Of a DNA stretch of 64,000 nucleotides, positions 29,301 through 36,235 are shown in pieces. The stretch lies in the NCBI GenBank assembly GCA_946811185.2, contig OX328096.1, positions 39,382,011 to 39,446,010 on the forward strand. Reading direction: 5' to 3'. The notes under the pieces are model-generated. The model had not been told where the DNA came from. It saw nothing but the letters and a program-made list of their open reading frames with translations, and searched no databases. This DNA comes from Hippopus hippopus. Taxonomy: Eukaryota > Mollusca > Bivalvia > Cardiida > Cardiidae. The first letter of the stretch is position 1. Each line of letters begins with the position of its first letter. The position numbers and the translations under genes are program-made.

Positions 29301-32300
29301 ATGAGTTTGATCAAAATCAATTTTTCACATTTCTTTGATAGCATTATTTATTGTAACTTTACATGCAACAGTTTATCACAGTATCAGAAAATTAGTGTTC
29401 TGCCGAGGCTGCGTATTTGCGATTTTCTCGCTAAAAAATTCAAAATGTCACAGAAAAAATCGGTAAAAGGCGATTCCTGTCGCATATCAAGAATTGCGGA
29501 ATCAACCGCGTAACTATTACAATGTAGTGTTTTTCATGGTCACTGAAGGTGCGTATATGCAAAATGAAATTTGATTGGATGCAGACCGAAAACATCAACC
29601 AAGTATTGGTCGTGTACTTTACTGTCATGACATAGTATCTTCTTCAATCTCAGTCGGAAAATGGTTTCGTCGCCACGGTGAAAAAGCCAGGTATTATCCT
29701 AAGCTTCTATGGTCAGCCAAAGCATACCAGAGCTCAAAGACTTTGACAAAGTCCGATAATGTTCTGATGCCCAGTACCCCTCCCAATCAATTAACATCGT
29801 CGGAAGATGGTAAAAAATACCCGTACGACAGTTCTTAGTATTTAAAAGAATATTTTTCGTTGGAATATGATCGCGACCGCAATTTTATGGGTTGTAAAAT
29901 GTGTTTAAAAAAAAAAGTATGCATTTACTGAAAAAAAAATGTAACTTCAGAACTACTACTCTTATGTACGACGTGCACAGAACGTCTATCGTAGATCAGC
30001 CATCATGGCCGAGTCTTTACAGGGGGATTTTAAGAAAACTGTACAGAGGGCTCAATCTAGAACTTTGTCAGAATGGGCCAGTGGCCCATCAATATTTTGA
30101 AAAGGGGCCACCAGTATTTTGAGATGGGCCATCACTTTTTAACAACCAAATAACCAGGATCTTGGCATTTTAAAAGCTCAATTATTACCGACTTACCATA
30201 TAAAGGAAGTAAATCCAGATAATCAGGGTTCTCCCTAGGTCCAGAATCCCAAGAGTCATTGACTCTTGGGCCCAAATTTTCAAGAGTCAAAATGGAATTT
30301 TCAAGAGGCTAATAGAAATGTCCAAGGGTCAAAATTATCACGGAGAGATAAGGGTGAAATAATGAAAACTTTCCATTTATGTTCTTTGTTTATGGATAGG
30401 AATTAGATAAGAAAATACTCTATCTTATGCAGAAACTTGTTGGAATGAAGTGGACAGAAGAATTTTAAATTGCAGCCCTAGCATGCAATTCATCTTGATG
30501 AATAAATGGACACAAACAACTTTTGAACTGTTTACCAAACAACAAAAACTTTTGACTAGATCATAATTATTTTAGACATTTGCAGACCACAATTCAAATG
30601 TGGCTGGAACGACTTGATTTGTCTTTCTTACCCCAGAACATTGTGGAAAAGGGAGAAAATAAAGGTCACATCCATTAAAGTGTTATTTCTTAAGATTTAA
30701 GTCTTTTTTTCTTGTCCAATTACTTTTTCATTCACACTTGTTCCGGTCCCCCCCCCCCCATTTAATCTATAGGTTGTTGTTTATTTTCATCTTAAAAAGT
30801 TTTTCCTGATTTTTAAACAGAGATTTTAGCTTTCACTTATTGTTTCATAAATTAATAAGTATAAATTCACTGTTTAAATTTGTCACCAACAATGAAAAGA
30901 TAGTTTGAAGTGTCTCTGATCGGATGATGTCAAAATGATTTCTGTTGTGTCATGGGTTTTCACGTTTTTTTCCAGCGATCTTTTTTTCAAATCATTTTAT
31001 ATTTTTACAAGTATTACTGCATGATTTGACATAAATTTGTTAATTAGGGTAGCAGTTAACTTGAAAACCTGTCATTTTACACTAGATAATTGGACTAACA
31101 CCTTTATCATGTTTTCAAAAATGACTCGCCACTCGCCAGCTTGATTACGTGTGATAAACAGAGCTGCGTGCGTCTGTACACAGTTGACACTGATCGTGTT
31201 TATTATAGGCTACATTCCTGCCTGATGCATGCTACATAATTTATATGACCCTTTGGCTGGTAATCTCATGCGTCAGACTGACGCTTAGGCAGATATTTTT
31301 GAGCGTCAAAAATGGGACATTTCGGATTTCCATGCGTCAAAACCCAGAGTCCCGGGTCAAAGGAGAACCCTGAGATAATTTACTGCTTAATTGTGTATGG
31401 GGATAGTGATTGAGTTGTTAAGAGGTCAAATTATGTAACAACACTAAAAATCATTTGTTTTAAATGATTGCTGTATTATACAAGTAACTTGTATTACAAT
31501 TTTTTTTGCATCGTCGTAACGAAGCCAGTGAAATTGAGGCTTTTGTAGCCACTCAGTTTGAAATTTTTTTGCATACGATTTCCCAGCTTTTCCATCAGGT
31601 GATTGTTTTTCACCATTAGTTTCAGCCGATTGCTGCGTTTTCGCTTGTTTGGCGAAATTTCTGCCAGAAAAGAAATCACCGATTCGTTTCTGTGTTTGCG
31701 TTGCCGACATTCGTTTGTGTGCCGTGAATAAGTGAATATCCGAATACCAGTAACGCTTTCCGTGCATTCGGCATACCTCGGGTGATGGGAGCCAGATGTA
31801 GGTACGGAATTGGCCGAGTTGTGACAAGTGGCTCTCCGTGTTGCTGCGAAGCTTTGCAGTGAAATTTCAATACTGCAGAAAGCGTCTTCTAACACTGACT
31901 CGCTAAAAACTATACTAAAAAAAGTTAATGGCGGCGCACAACGGAATCGAAAAAGCGCCGATGCATTGCATTATGCACCAATCCGGCGCACTGGAGTTTC
32001 AAAAATGGGCCAAGGACTTTAAAATCGCGCCATTGGCGCAAAAACGCAGCCTAGATTGAACCCTGTGTACAGTAGGAAAAGTCTCAATGAGAAATAATCA
32101 GCCCCGTTAATTGCATTTAAATCCACATTTTGGTTAGTGAAAGAGAACATAGCAATTAACAAGTATGGGTATTGGGGAACTAATTTCAATTTCTTATTTT
32201 CAAACCATTTTAATGCATACTAAATTTTGTCCCCGAGTTTTTAAAAATGTCTCAAATTTTTCTGGATGAGTGAGACATTTTCTCTACTTTTTAAAATCCT

Positions 32301-32862
32301 TGGCAGAACACTGGAAAATAGTACATGTGAGTTCTCTCTGTTGTAGTAACTTTTCAGCAAAATTAAGTACCGCAGTACCAGCGAGGACCATCCTATATTA
32401 GCATCATTTCCTGGAACCTGATAAACATTGATGCATCAAACTCATCATTTACTAAGTAACAACTTGTTGTTGCAACTCAATATTTGTAGATCTACATTAA
32501 AAAGTTTGCAACATAGTCTTGATTCTAGTATATTTCGTAGCAGACACCTGACATTCTAATTTTCTCAATTCAGGTCACATGTTTTCAGATACGAGACACA
32601 AAGAAGTGTAAAAAGAACGCTTTATTTCCATGGCAGGTTATAGAGCAGTTTGCAATTTAAATAGTTATACCTCTGAAACTTCGTCATCATCACTGCATGA
32701 GACGTCAAGTCCAAATGTGGACTGTGAAGTTGGAACTTGCGGATTTTCAGTCACAGACGGGCCCGTCATGGCCGATGTCAAGCTTTCTTGATCGATTTCC
32801 ACAGTTTTTATTTTGTTATCATAATTGGCGGCCTCATTTCCTTTCTGATCGACATTCTGCAT
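2241..32862 (-). CDS. mask: mask / ANKHD1-ANKRD17 ortholog, 5' half (10 spliced exons, 3' end outside window)
   Basis: This is a large cytoplasmic and nuclear scaffold with two ankyrin blocks and a KH RNA-binding domain. In other animals it acts in receptor-tyrosine-kinase and Hippo/Yorkie signalling. Ten exons on the minus strand (32862-32671, 26021-25871, 21954-21798, 20995-20845, 12962-12815, 11675-11442, 10534-10392, 7479-7290, 6410-6219, 2350-2241) all have GT/AG borders and join in phase to 556 codons. Residues 57-64 are acidic (SDDDEVSE) and run across the exon 1-2 junction into VDSFILD, as in vertebrate ANKHD1. Next come TVTVDPET.ARLEALL and LTSSVSCALDEAA. From about residue 169 there are 11-12 ankyrin repeats (e.g. 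TPLMEAAREGHEEMVALLL, GDTALTYACENGHTDVADVL). The second ankyrin block and KH domain must lie beyond the left edge; bases 1-2240 contain no further exon. Identity rests on motif order and length recalled from the vertebrate family, so it is strong, but splicing is predicted, not observed. Confidence 0.93.
2351..3956. other. Intron sequence, no recognised element
   Basis: AT-rich DNA with short ATATTTGAATATTC-type palindromes near 2600 and a related AATATTCGAATATGACATTC stretch near 3650. An open stretch at 2840-3259 has no recognisable domain and is not called as a gene. Confidence 0.4.
3957..4587 (+). mobile_element. Pearl-like element, short form
   Basis: It opens with the 5' hairpin AGGGCCATGATGGCCCT followed by GCTCCACTGGC. 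It ends with GCCTTCGGCCAGTGGAGCT and an A run, so GCTCCACTGGC / GCCAGTGGAGC forms a terminal inverted pair. The TTGC(A/C)ATGGCAACCAGAG block is inside. Identical 5' ends occur at 14292 and, diverged, at 19374. It is non-coding, and no target duplication was resolved. Confidence 0.65.
4485..6005 (+). mobile_element. Pearl-like element segment, duplicated at 15579-17263
   Basis: It contains tandem units of about 165 bp (GACCCC.GGGC.., GGTAGAGGTCCACTAGATAA, GCTACATGCCAAATTTGG), then TTGCCATGGCAACCAGAG, a (GACG)n tract around 5920-5950, and the terminal hairpin ending GGCCAGTGGAGCT with an A run. By eye it is almost identical to 15579-17263 except for one fewer tandem unit, which suggests a recent copy or exchange between the two introns. 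Confidence 0.75.
6219..6410 (-). CDS. mask: mask exon 9 (ankyrin)
   Basis: Acceptor CTACAG, donor GTATGT. It encodes DADINAQTEETQETALTLAC, CGGFLDVADFLISAGADIEL and GCSTPLMEAAQEGHLELVKY. A split Lys joins it to exon 10; the LLKCKANV junction has the same length as LLAxGANV in the family. Confidence 0.93.
6898..7125 (+). mobile_element. TTAA hairpin MITE, copy A
   Basis: It begins TTAACTCTTACCAAACGAC and ends GTGGTAAAGAGTTAA. In the middle is a near-perfect hairpin (GGAGAAAATGCTGGT / ACCAGCATTTTCTCC). The TTAA ends and CCCTTTACCA-type termini resemble piggyBac-derived non-autonomous elements. It sits in the mask intron between exons 8 and 9. Confidence 0.75.
7290..7479 (-). CDS. mask: mask exon 8 (ankyrin)
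   Basis: Acceptor TTCTAG, donor GTTAGT. It encodes VNMPADSFESPLTLAACGGH, GANIEEVNDEGYTPLMEAA and REGHEEMVALLLAH, then one base of a split Asp. The methionine near 7473 is internal, not a start. Confidence 0.94.
8270..8400 (-). mobile_element. tRNA-derived SINE fragment
   Basis: On the minus strand there is an A-box-like GGTTGGTAGCGC (8379-8395) and a B-box-like GGTTTGATCCC (8343-8353), then a body with AAGGATTGATGATAG. The body motif is shared with 13100-13345. It has no 3' tail and is not a functional tRNA. Confidence 0.6.
9335..9615 (+). repeat. Fragment of the CAGGGTTC-terminus element family
   Basis: It shares CTGATCxGAC.AT, the CACGGGTTTTCACGTTTTTT stretch and flanking AT-rich motifs with the better copies at 30224-31372 and 61596-62784. 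The ends are lost. Confidence 0.5.
9645..9870. mobile_element. 225-bp TIR MITE (GGCCTAA ends), copy 1
   Basis: Terminal inverted repeats of about 34 bp carry GGCCTAAYAAAAAA and GTGTTTAGGGTTTC. The interior has TAGGTAGGGTAGGTAGG and its mirror. A second copy of the same length lies at 27450-27675. No transposase is visible, and the family is not recognised. Confidence 0.75.
10392..10534 (-). CDS. mask: mask exon 7 (ankyrin)
   Basis: Acceptor TTTTAG, donor GTTGGT. It encodes GHLEMVKFLLDAGADQEHKT and EMHTALMEASMDGHVEVARL, ending GAQ. The next exon begins VNMPADS, the same junction residues as in ANKHD1. Confidence 0.94.
10863..11055 (+). repeat. Degenerate TTAA hairpin MITE
   Basis: CCCTTTACCAAACAGTCCCG at the left and CCAGCATTTTCTACTTTTCT inside match the family at 49391-49611. 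The right end is decayed. Confidence 0.5.
11442..11675 (-). CDS. mask: mask exon 6 (ankyrin)
   Basis: Acceptor TTTAG, donor GTAAGT. It encodes GNTPLHYAACGGYEDVVQVL, HNENGHTPLMEAASAGHVG and THSNEFKESALTLACYK, closely matching ANKHD1. At 234 bp it is the longest coding exon here. Confidence 0.94.
11676..12814. other. Intron between mask exons 5 and 6, no clear element
   Basis: No coding potential seen. A short GTGCAGTCTGATCTTGATCT stretch near 12606 matches the hairpin core of the satellite-like array further right. Confidence 0.4.
12815..12962 (-). CDS. mask: mask exon 5 (ankyrin)
   Basis: Acceptor TTTCAG, phase 0, donor GTAGGA. It encodes VLLAMKANVEDRGIKGD, then TPLMEAASGGYVDIVKLL and QGADVNAQSSA. 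It is separated from exon 4 by a 7.9-kb intron that holds two pearl-like elements, a TTAA MITE and other repeats. Confidence 0.93.
13100..13345 (-). mobile_element. tRNA-derived SINE
   Basis: The minus-strand head has GTAACACAGTTGGTAGCAT (A-box-like) and TTGTTCAAATC (B-box-like). A body follows with TGAGGATTGATGATAG, AAAGCTGCCAATGGC and ACTGGTAATAGAAACTCC. The same body is recognisable at 8270-8400 and, weakly, 1735-1925. Confidence 0.6.
13480..13580. repeat. GC-rich palindromic patch
   Basis: GGGGGCCTGGGGGCCACTAG and CAGGGGGCCGGAGGCCCCCG form overlapping short hairpins, an isolated GC island in AT-rich intron DNA. No function is inferred. Confidence 0.5.
14292..15119 (+). mobile_element. 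Pearl-like element, second copy of the 3957-type 5' end
   Basis: It starts with AACAAGAGGGCCATGATGGC followed by CTGTATCGCTCCACTGGC, the same as at 3957. Two or three diverged tandem units follow, then TTGCCATGGCAACCAGAG and a short GATGGACGGACC tract. The usual 3' hairpin is missing or degenerate at about 15119. Confidence 0.65.
15158..15352 (+). mobile_element. TTAA hairpin MITE, copy lacking the left half of the hairpin
   Basis: The TTAACCTATTACCAGACAAT start and GGTAATGAGTTA end match copy 49391-49611. The region GCTTTAGAAAAGCATTTTCTCC shows that the left hairpin arm has been deleted. Confidence 0.7.
15579..17263 (+). mobile_element. Pearl-like element segment, near-identical to 4485-6005 plus one tandem unit
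   Basis: From ACGTTGTGCTCAAGTGAGCT to the terminal GGCCAGTGGAGCT-A run it follows 4485-6005 almost base for base. It is 164 bp longer because one extra tandem unit is present between about 16715 and 16955. The (GACG)n tract lies near 17177-17210. It occupies the 7.9-kb intron between mask exons 4 and 5. Confidence 0.75.
17690..18125 (+). repeat. Diverged copy of the CAGGGTTC-terminus element
   Basis: It shares GATAGTTTGAAGTCxCTCTG, CATGGGTTTTCACGTTTTTT, AATGACTCGCCAGCTT and CATGCGTCAGACTGAC with 30224-31372. The outer ends have decayed (GGTCTCAGGGATCAAATAAG in place of the usual terminus). Confidence 0.6.
18126..19373. other. Intron sequence with a short minus-strand ORF
   Basis: A 79-codon minus-strand frame (18510-18271) starts with a true ATG (MDVGAEDRQLSSEVDS). 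It matches nothing I recognise; an alternative first exon cannot be excluded. A homopolymer C run lies near 18988. Nothing else was identified. Confidence 0.3.
19374..20775 (+). mobile_element. Pearl-like element with 110-145 bp tandem body
   Basis: The 5' end is AACAAGAGGGCCATGATGGC followed by CCTGCAGTTGTTCACCTGAG. The 3' end has a hairpin AGCTCAACCTGAGC / GCTCAGGTGAGCT, so TTCACCTGAGC pairs with GCTCAGGTGAG at the termini. The body is eight or so diverged units with TGACCCATTTT, GACAAACATTCTGACCAA, AATGTGGCCTCTAGAGTG and GATTTGACCTxGTGACCT. It is non-coding. Confidence 0.65.
20845..20995 (-). CDS. mask: mask exon 4 (first ankyrin repeats)
   Basis: Acceptor ATTCAG, donor GTGGCT (a weak but GT donor), phase 1 in and phase 0 out. 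It encodes SLAEACSDGDVPTVRKLL, TTEEGDSLLSLACSAG and YFELAQ, the start of ankyrin block 1. A pearl-like element ends only about 70 bp beyond the donor, at 20775. Confidence 0.93.
21490..21700 (+). mobile_element. Possible short element with ACAAGAG start
   Basis: It begins AAAACAAGAGCACTGCAATGC with a GCACTGCAATGCAGGC foldback, like the 5' hairpins of the pearl-like elements, and contains GCGAAGACGCAGACAACAGG. The 3' end is uncertain. Confidence 0.35.
21798..21954 (-). CDS. mask: mask exon 3 (GIGKLS ... LTSSVSCALDEAAQAL)
   Basis: Acceptor TTTCAG, donor GTAAAT. It begins with two bases of a split Gly and ends with two bases of a split Ser. It encodes GIGKLSTADGKAL, DPEVLRKLTSSVSCALDEAA and a helical HRMRAEQQSQ segment, the conserved region just before the ankyrin block. 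Confidence 0.93.
22013..22240 (+). mobile_element. TTAA hairpin MITE, diverged copy
   Basis: TTAACTCTTTCCCAAACAAC at the left, GGATTGTGTGGTATAGGG at the right, and a central AAAAATGCTGGTTTCCACCA foldback. It lies in the intron upstream of mask exon 3. Confidence 0.65.
23106..23303. repeat. Two tandem head-to-tail palindromes of about 100 bp
   Basis: Each unit reads GTCGGATCATGTC...TGTAAAGAGGTG...CATCGGATGAGACC and then returns as the complement (GGTCTCATC, CACCTCTTTACA, GACATGATCCGAC). The first spans about 23106-23211 and the second about 23204-23303, sharing the TCCGAC junction. Loops are only a few bases. Confidence 0.8.
25200..25415 (+). repeat. Short dispersed repeat with terminal hairpins
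   Basis: Near the left is CAGGGATCGTAAATTACATG followed by TTACATGCGATCCCTG, a hairpin. At the right CGTCCCGTCTTTGACGGGCG is another hairpin followed by TATAAAAATG. The interior resembles the AGTTTCAAGCCAATCGGACT-type blocks of pearl-like tails. Family membership is uncertain. Confidence 0.4.
25871..26021 (-). CDS. mask: mask exon 2 (VDSFILD ... DPETHARLEALLDAA)
   Basis: Acceptor TTTTAG, phase 0 start, donor GTAAAA with one base carried over. It encodes VDSFILD, an acidic DPDPGLEPNFLL stretch, and TVTVDPETHARLEALLDAA, all found in the same order in ANKHD1/ANKRD17. Intron 1 upstream is about 6.65 kb. Confidence 0.92.
26022..27449. other. Intron 1 sequence, no clear element
   Basis: AT-rich sequence with a poly-C run near 26647. 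Nothing coding or repetitive was recognised. Confidence 0.4.
27450..27675. mobile_element. 225-bp TIR MITE (GGCCTAA-like ends), copy 2
   Basis: It matches 9645-9870 along its whole length (GTGTTTAGGGTTTCGGTC, GAGATGCTGTAGGTAGGGTA, AAAAAGTTTAGGGxCGGCAG), with one end mutated to AGGTCTAAC. Confidence 0.75.
27676..30216. other. Intron 1 sequence without recognised genes
   Basis: Several open frames (28399-28830, 28605-28880, 29301-29513, 29575-29838) lack domain motifs, overlap one another and are not called. No repeat family was matched with confidence. Confidence 0.35.
30224..31372 (+). mobile_element. 1.15-kb element with CAGGGTTCTCC / GGAGAACCCTG termini
   Basis: Perfect 11-bp terminal inverted repeats CAGGGTTCTCC...GGAGAACCCTG are flanked by the direct repeat AGATAAT at 30217-30223 and 31373-31379. 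Inside are a hairpin of CCAAGAGTCATTGACTCTTGG, a poly-C run and GCGTCAGACTGACGC. An inverted copy lies at 61596-62784. The CAGGG ends recall hAT elements, but the target duplication is 7 bp, not 8, and no transposase is present. Confidence 0.75.
31444..31710 (-). CDS. Candidate exon with hAT/ZNF862-type N-terminal motif
   Basis: An 88-codon frame begins with a true ATG at 31710: MSATQTQKRIGDFFSG, a Lys/Gln-rich linker, then KKFQTEWLQKPQFHWLRYDD. The (K)FQxxWLxxxxWLxYD pattern is typical of the segment before the zinc-binding cysteines in TTF/BED-like fingers of hAT transposases and ZNF862/KIAA1586-like proteins. The cysteines are not in the frame; GTAATA a few codons later could be a donor. 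Upstream DNA (CACAACTCGGCCAATTCCG) is shared with the palindrome at 36971-37064, so this is more likely transposon-derived than host. It lies within mask intron 1, same strand. Function unknown. Confidence 0.35.
   Translation of the reverse strand: MSATQTQKRIGDFFSGRNFAKQAKTQQSAETNGEKQSPDGKAGKSYAKKFQTEWLQKPQFHWLRYDDAKKIVIQVTCIIQQSFKTNDF
32671..32862 (-). CDS. mask: mask exon 1 (start codon, acidic N-terminus)
   Basis: It encodes 64 residues from ATG at 32862-32860 (MQNVDQKG...) to VSE, ending in phase 0 at donor GTATAA. An in-frame TGA lies shortly upstream, and the codon at 32883 is GTG, so the ATG at 32862 is the first possible start. The ending CSDDDEVSE matches the conserved N-terminal DEDEVSE of ANKHD1. 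Confidence 0.88.
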
Positions 32863-33048
32863 TTTTGCGGTATTTATCGGCACAATTCTCTTTCAGCCTT
32901 ATCATACATAAAACTGTCCAGATGGCAAATTTCTAATGCACATAAGAAATTATTTAGTTGCCACCTTGACCGCCATTATAATCTGAATAACCCGGATGAT
33001 GATCTATGCGCAGGAGCAGACAACTTATATTGGCTTTAGCCAACATTC

Positions 33049-33056
33049 TATTTATA
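33049..33056 (-). promoter_or_regulatory. Candidate TATA box upstream of mask exon 1
   Basis: On the minus strand the sequence reads CTATAAATAG, a consensus TATA element. It would place a start site near 33020-33025 and a 5' leader of about 160 nt before the ATG at 32862. In AT-rich DNA this can occur by chance, and transcripts were not seen. Confidence 0.3.
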
Positions 33057-33099
33057 GATCTCCGGCACATGCCCCGATTCCCGACCAGAGCTTATGAAT

Positions 33100-34362
33100 T
33101 TAATACAAAATCTTCTCGCGCGTTTACATAGAATTGTCGTCAGAAACTTCTGTACTATAAATAAAGATAATTTCTCAAAATGACTCTGCATGTTATTATC
33201 AATATCGTTAATTCGTCGTACATTAATTTGTCAAAACACAGAGAATCAAGCATCTAATCTAAACTTGTGCAAACCCACTTTGAAAAGAAGACTTACCAGT
33301 CCGTTGAATACTAGATCTAGATTCTAGTATCTGGGACAGCATTTGCATGAAAAATCATAATACAAAATTGCAGCACTAACTACACTAGATCTTATATTAT
33401 GTAGTCAAATGGTTGATAGATCTATAATGGACTGGAAAAATCCTTGGGCATGAAACACTCAAAGGAATCTATCACCAGATCTAATGTTATATCGACAACT
33501 GCTTGATAACAGACTGGAAAAAAGCCTTGGAGCGTAAAATTTTCAAAAAAATCTGTCTCAGGAGACCTAAGCACAACTCGGATGTTTGAAATAAAAATTT
33601 TGGACAGTATAGATGTGTAGGTCAAGATCACATTGCACATAATGCAGTTTGAGCTGGGATCTATATTCCGTAAACTTCTTACATGAGCTACTTTTAAATA
33701 GCCAAAGTAGTCGTGAAGAGCAACACTGACTGCTTTTCCAAGCTTAAAATGTCCGTTTAATCAGTTCTTAGGAGCTTTGTGAGTTAAACTCTGACTTTAT
33801 TAGCAACCCATATATACTAGTTAATTGTTGTCCTGTCTTTTAGACAATTATCTAAAATAAAATTAGAATCTAGAATAGAATTCTTAGATAATTATCTATT
33901 AAAATTGTTTAAAGGACACATTTATAAAACATATCTCTTTAGGTCAAACGTTAGATCTAGTCGACTTGTTTATTGGTTGGCCAGCACGAGTCATTTTTTG
34001 GACACTTCAACTTTTATCTTCTCAATGGCATTCTTACGTTCTTACGTTCCCTGGACCGCAGGTAAGCCTTCGGCTTCTAAAGGTCCCTCTGTTTGATTTC
34101 TTTGACTATTTGTGTAAGGGCATTGTAACTTTCCTCACTGAACTTGAAAACAAAATTTGAAATATTCAAGAAAAGATATTTTCTAGAAGGAAGTTAAATA
34201 ACTAAATCATAAGCAAGCATGCAATTTTAGAAGATGTGGTTCCACCTTTTCCATTATCTTTGTACAATACATGTATGTGGTGAACAAATTGAAACGAAAA
34301 TACCGAACCGAAACTGAAATACCAAAATGACAGGCCCTACACGACGGGAAATTGCTATTAGA
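33100..34362. other. Upstream flank of mask, no gene seen
   Basis: AT-rich, no recognisable coding or repeat family. Short ATCTAGATCTAGATTCTAG and TTAGATAATTATCTA stretches are locally palindromic. Confidence 0.4.
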
Positions 34363-34819
34363 TCAAGAGTATTTGTGAAAACTATTTTTTCTTTTAGAAA
34401 TAATTAAATTTTCAAGATATCTGGAGCGAAAAACAGGCTACATTTCTCCACAGATGTATTGTTTATAGCCATTTTTCCCATTGCTACTTTATTAGAGGCG
34501 TATTAATATTTATCCTGTACTGGTGATAGTGATGCGTCATAGCAGACAGGTCGTCTCTTCGAAGAATATGCGCAGACAACGGATAGATCTGTATTTGAAC
34601 GTTGTCTGCGCATGTCATTCTGCGAAGATTCGACCTGTCTGCTATGACGCATCACCATCTCCTATAAAGGAGAAAAAAAATACGCTGCTAATAAAGTAGC
34701 AATGGAGAAAATGGCTATAAGCATTACATCTGTAGAAAAATGTAGCCTGTTTTTCGCTCCAAATATCTTGAAAATTTTATGATTTCAAATGGGAAAAATA
34801 GTTTTCACAAAAACTCTTG
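34363..34819. repeat. 457-bp foldback palindrome
   Basis: Arms of about 218 bp flank a centre near 34591. The outer ends are CAAGAGTATTTGTGAAAAC and GTTTTCACAAAAACTCTTG. The inner arms are GTGATGCGTCATAGCAGACA, GGTCG...TTCG.AGAAT, GCGCAGACAACG and the complement CGTTGTCTGCGC...CGACCTGTCTGC. The right arm belongs to a longer minus-strand unit (about 34600-35172) that also supplies the left arm of the next palindrome. Confidence 0.85.
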
Positions 34820-34918
34820 TTTTACTGCACATCTTTGAATACAGTTTCTAAATATAGACTTTAGAGAAACCAGGATTCGTGCAGGGTTTTTCCACAGAGA
34901 TATCAACAAGAAGTGTCT

Positions 34919-35398
34919 GGGCTTATACCGAGCTATTACCCAAGCCTGTAGGGGCTGTTTTAATAAATGGTCGGTGCATAGGCTACATGCTAGCTGATTA
35001 TAGCTGAATGAATCGTACCAGGTAACGTTTTATTAAGTAAACGTTTATTTTATTTTGAAATTCAAAGTAACGGTTGTCGTTTTGAAAAGTAGTCCGGTTC
35101 TGTACCAAGAATGCTCTTGAAAATCAGATAGATGTATATTTCAAAAATGCCACCTAGCAGAAGATAATGGCATTCTACAAATACACATCTATCTAATTTG
35201 GGCATTCTGGGTAGAGAACCAGACTACTTTTCAAAACGACAACCGTTACCTTGAATTTTAAAATAAAATAAACGTTTACTTAATAAAACCTACGTGGTGC
35301 GATTCATTCAGCTATGATCAGCTTGCATGTAACCTATGTACCGGCCATTTATTTAAACAGCCCCTACAGGCTTGGGTAATAGTTTCGGTATAAGCCCT
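34919..35398. repeat. 480-bp foldback palindrome adjoining the first
   Basis: The outer ends GGGCTTATACCGAGCTATTA and GGTATAAGCCC enclose CAGCCCCTACAGGCTTGGGT, GTTTTGAAAAGTAGTCCGG and their complements; the centre is near 35158. Three alternating copies of one unit (+, -, +) explain both palindromes. Confidence 0.85.
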
Positions 35399-36235
35399 AC
35401 TCTTCCCTAGTATATGGGATCGGTGATGCCTCATAGAAGACAGGTCGAATCTTCGAAGAATATGACATGCACAGACAACGAGATAATGGTATTTAAAAAA
35501 AATGCCACCTAGCGGAAGATAATGGCGCATACCGTACAAAATATATCCGTGACCATGCCGGACATATGCCGAAGGCAGCCTCGTGCGATGCCGAGCATGA
35601 AAATAGAATTTTAATTTATGTAAATGATGTTGACCCGGGTCAGGTTAAATGAAGTAGGTAATAGATTCATTGGCTAACTCATCTGATATTGTAGGCCTAT
35701 ACATGTACAACAGGGACCAGTTTCGGGCCGTATTCATCAACGATTCTTAATTTAAAAGTAAATTCCGAGACTAGCCATATCATTGGCTGAGGCAAAACTT
35801 GTCAGCCAATCAGATGCTTTGTCTAGCAATTCAGAGCTAAACAAAATATTTAGAAAGGTATGTGAATACAGCTCTGGTTTAATTTGCAGGCTGTGTTTGA
35901 AATATACTAGTATTAGGTAATCAATTTTTCATTGATCGAAACATGTCTATCTGGCTAGGGGCAAAGTAAACTGGCAACCTGTCATTGATCTTCGTATCAA
36001 CAACAGGTAACACACAATGCTTACAAGTCGGAATTCTGCTCGGTTCGAAATTTCATGAGATAATGCGAGACTTGGAAATTCAAATTGTGATATTCTCTAT
36101 GCACAGAGATTGACCTTATCGGTATTTAAAGATGAAATTCTGGAGCGAACTTTGATAAATTTATCGAGGTCAGGGAAATCTTTGCCCTGTAATGGAAATC
36201 TTGGCCAAAAATAGAATGTTGCTTGGTTATTTTCA

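Noticed and set aside
28399..29838. Cluster of overlapping plus-strand ORFs (up to 143 codons)
   Set aside because: Overlapping frames, no recognised motifs, no splice-supported continuity.
32863..32883. Start of mask exon 1 at 32883
   Set aside because: The codon there is GTG; the first ATG in frame is at 32862, and an in-frame TGA lies shortly upstream.
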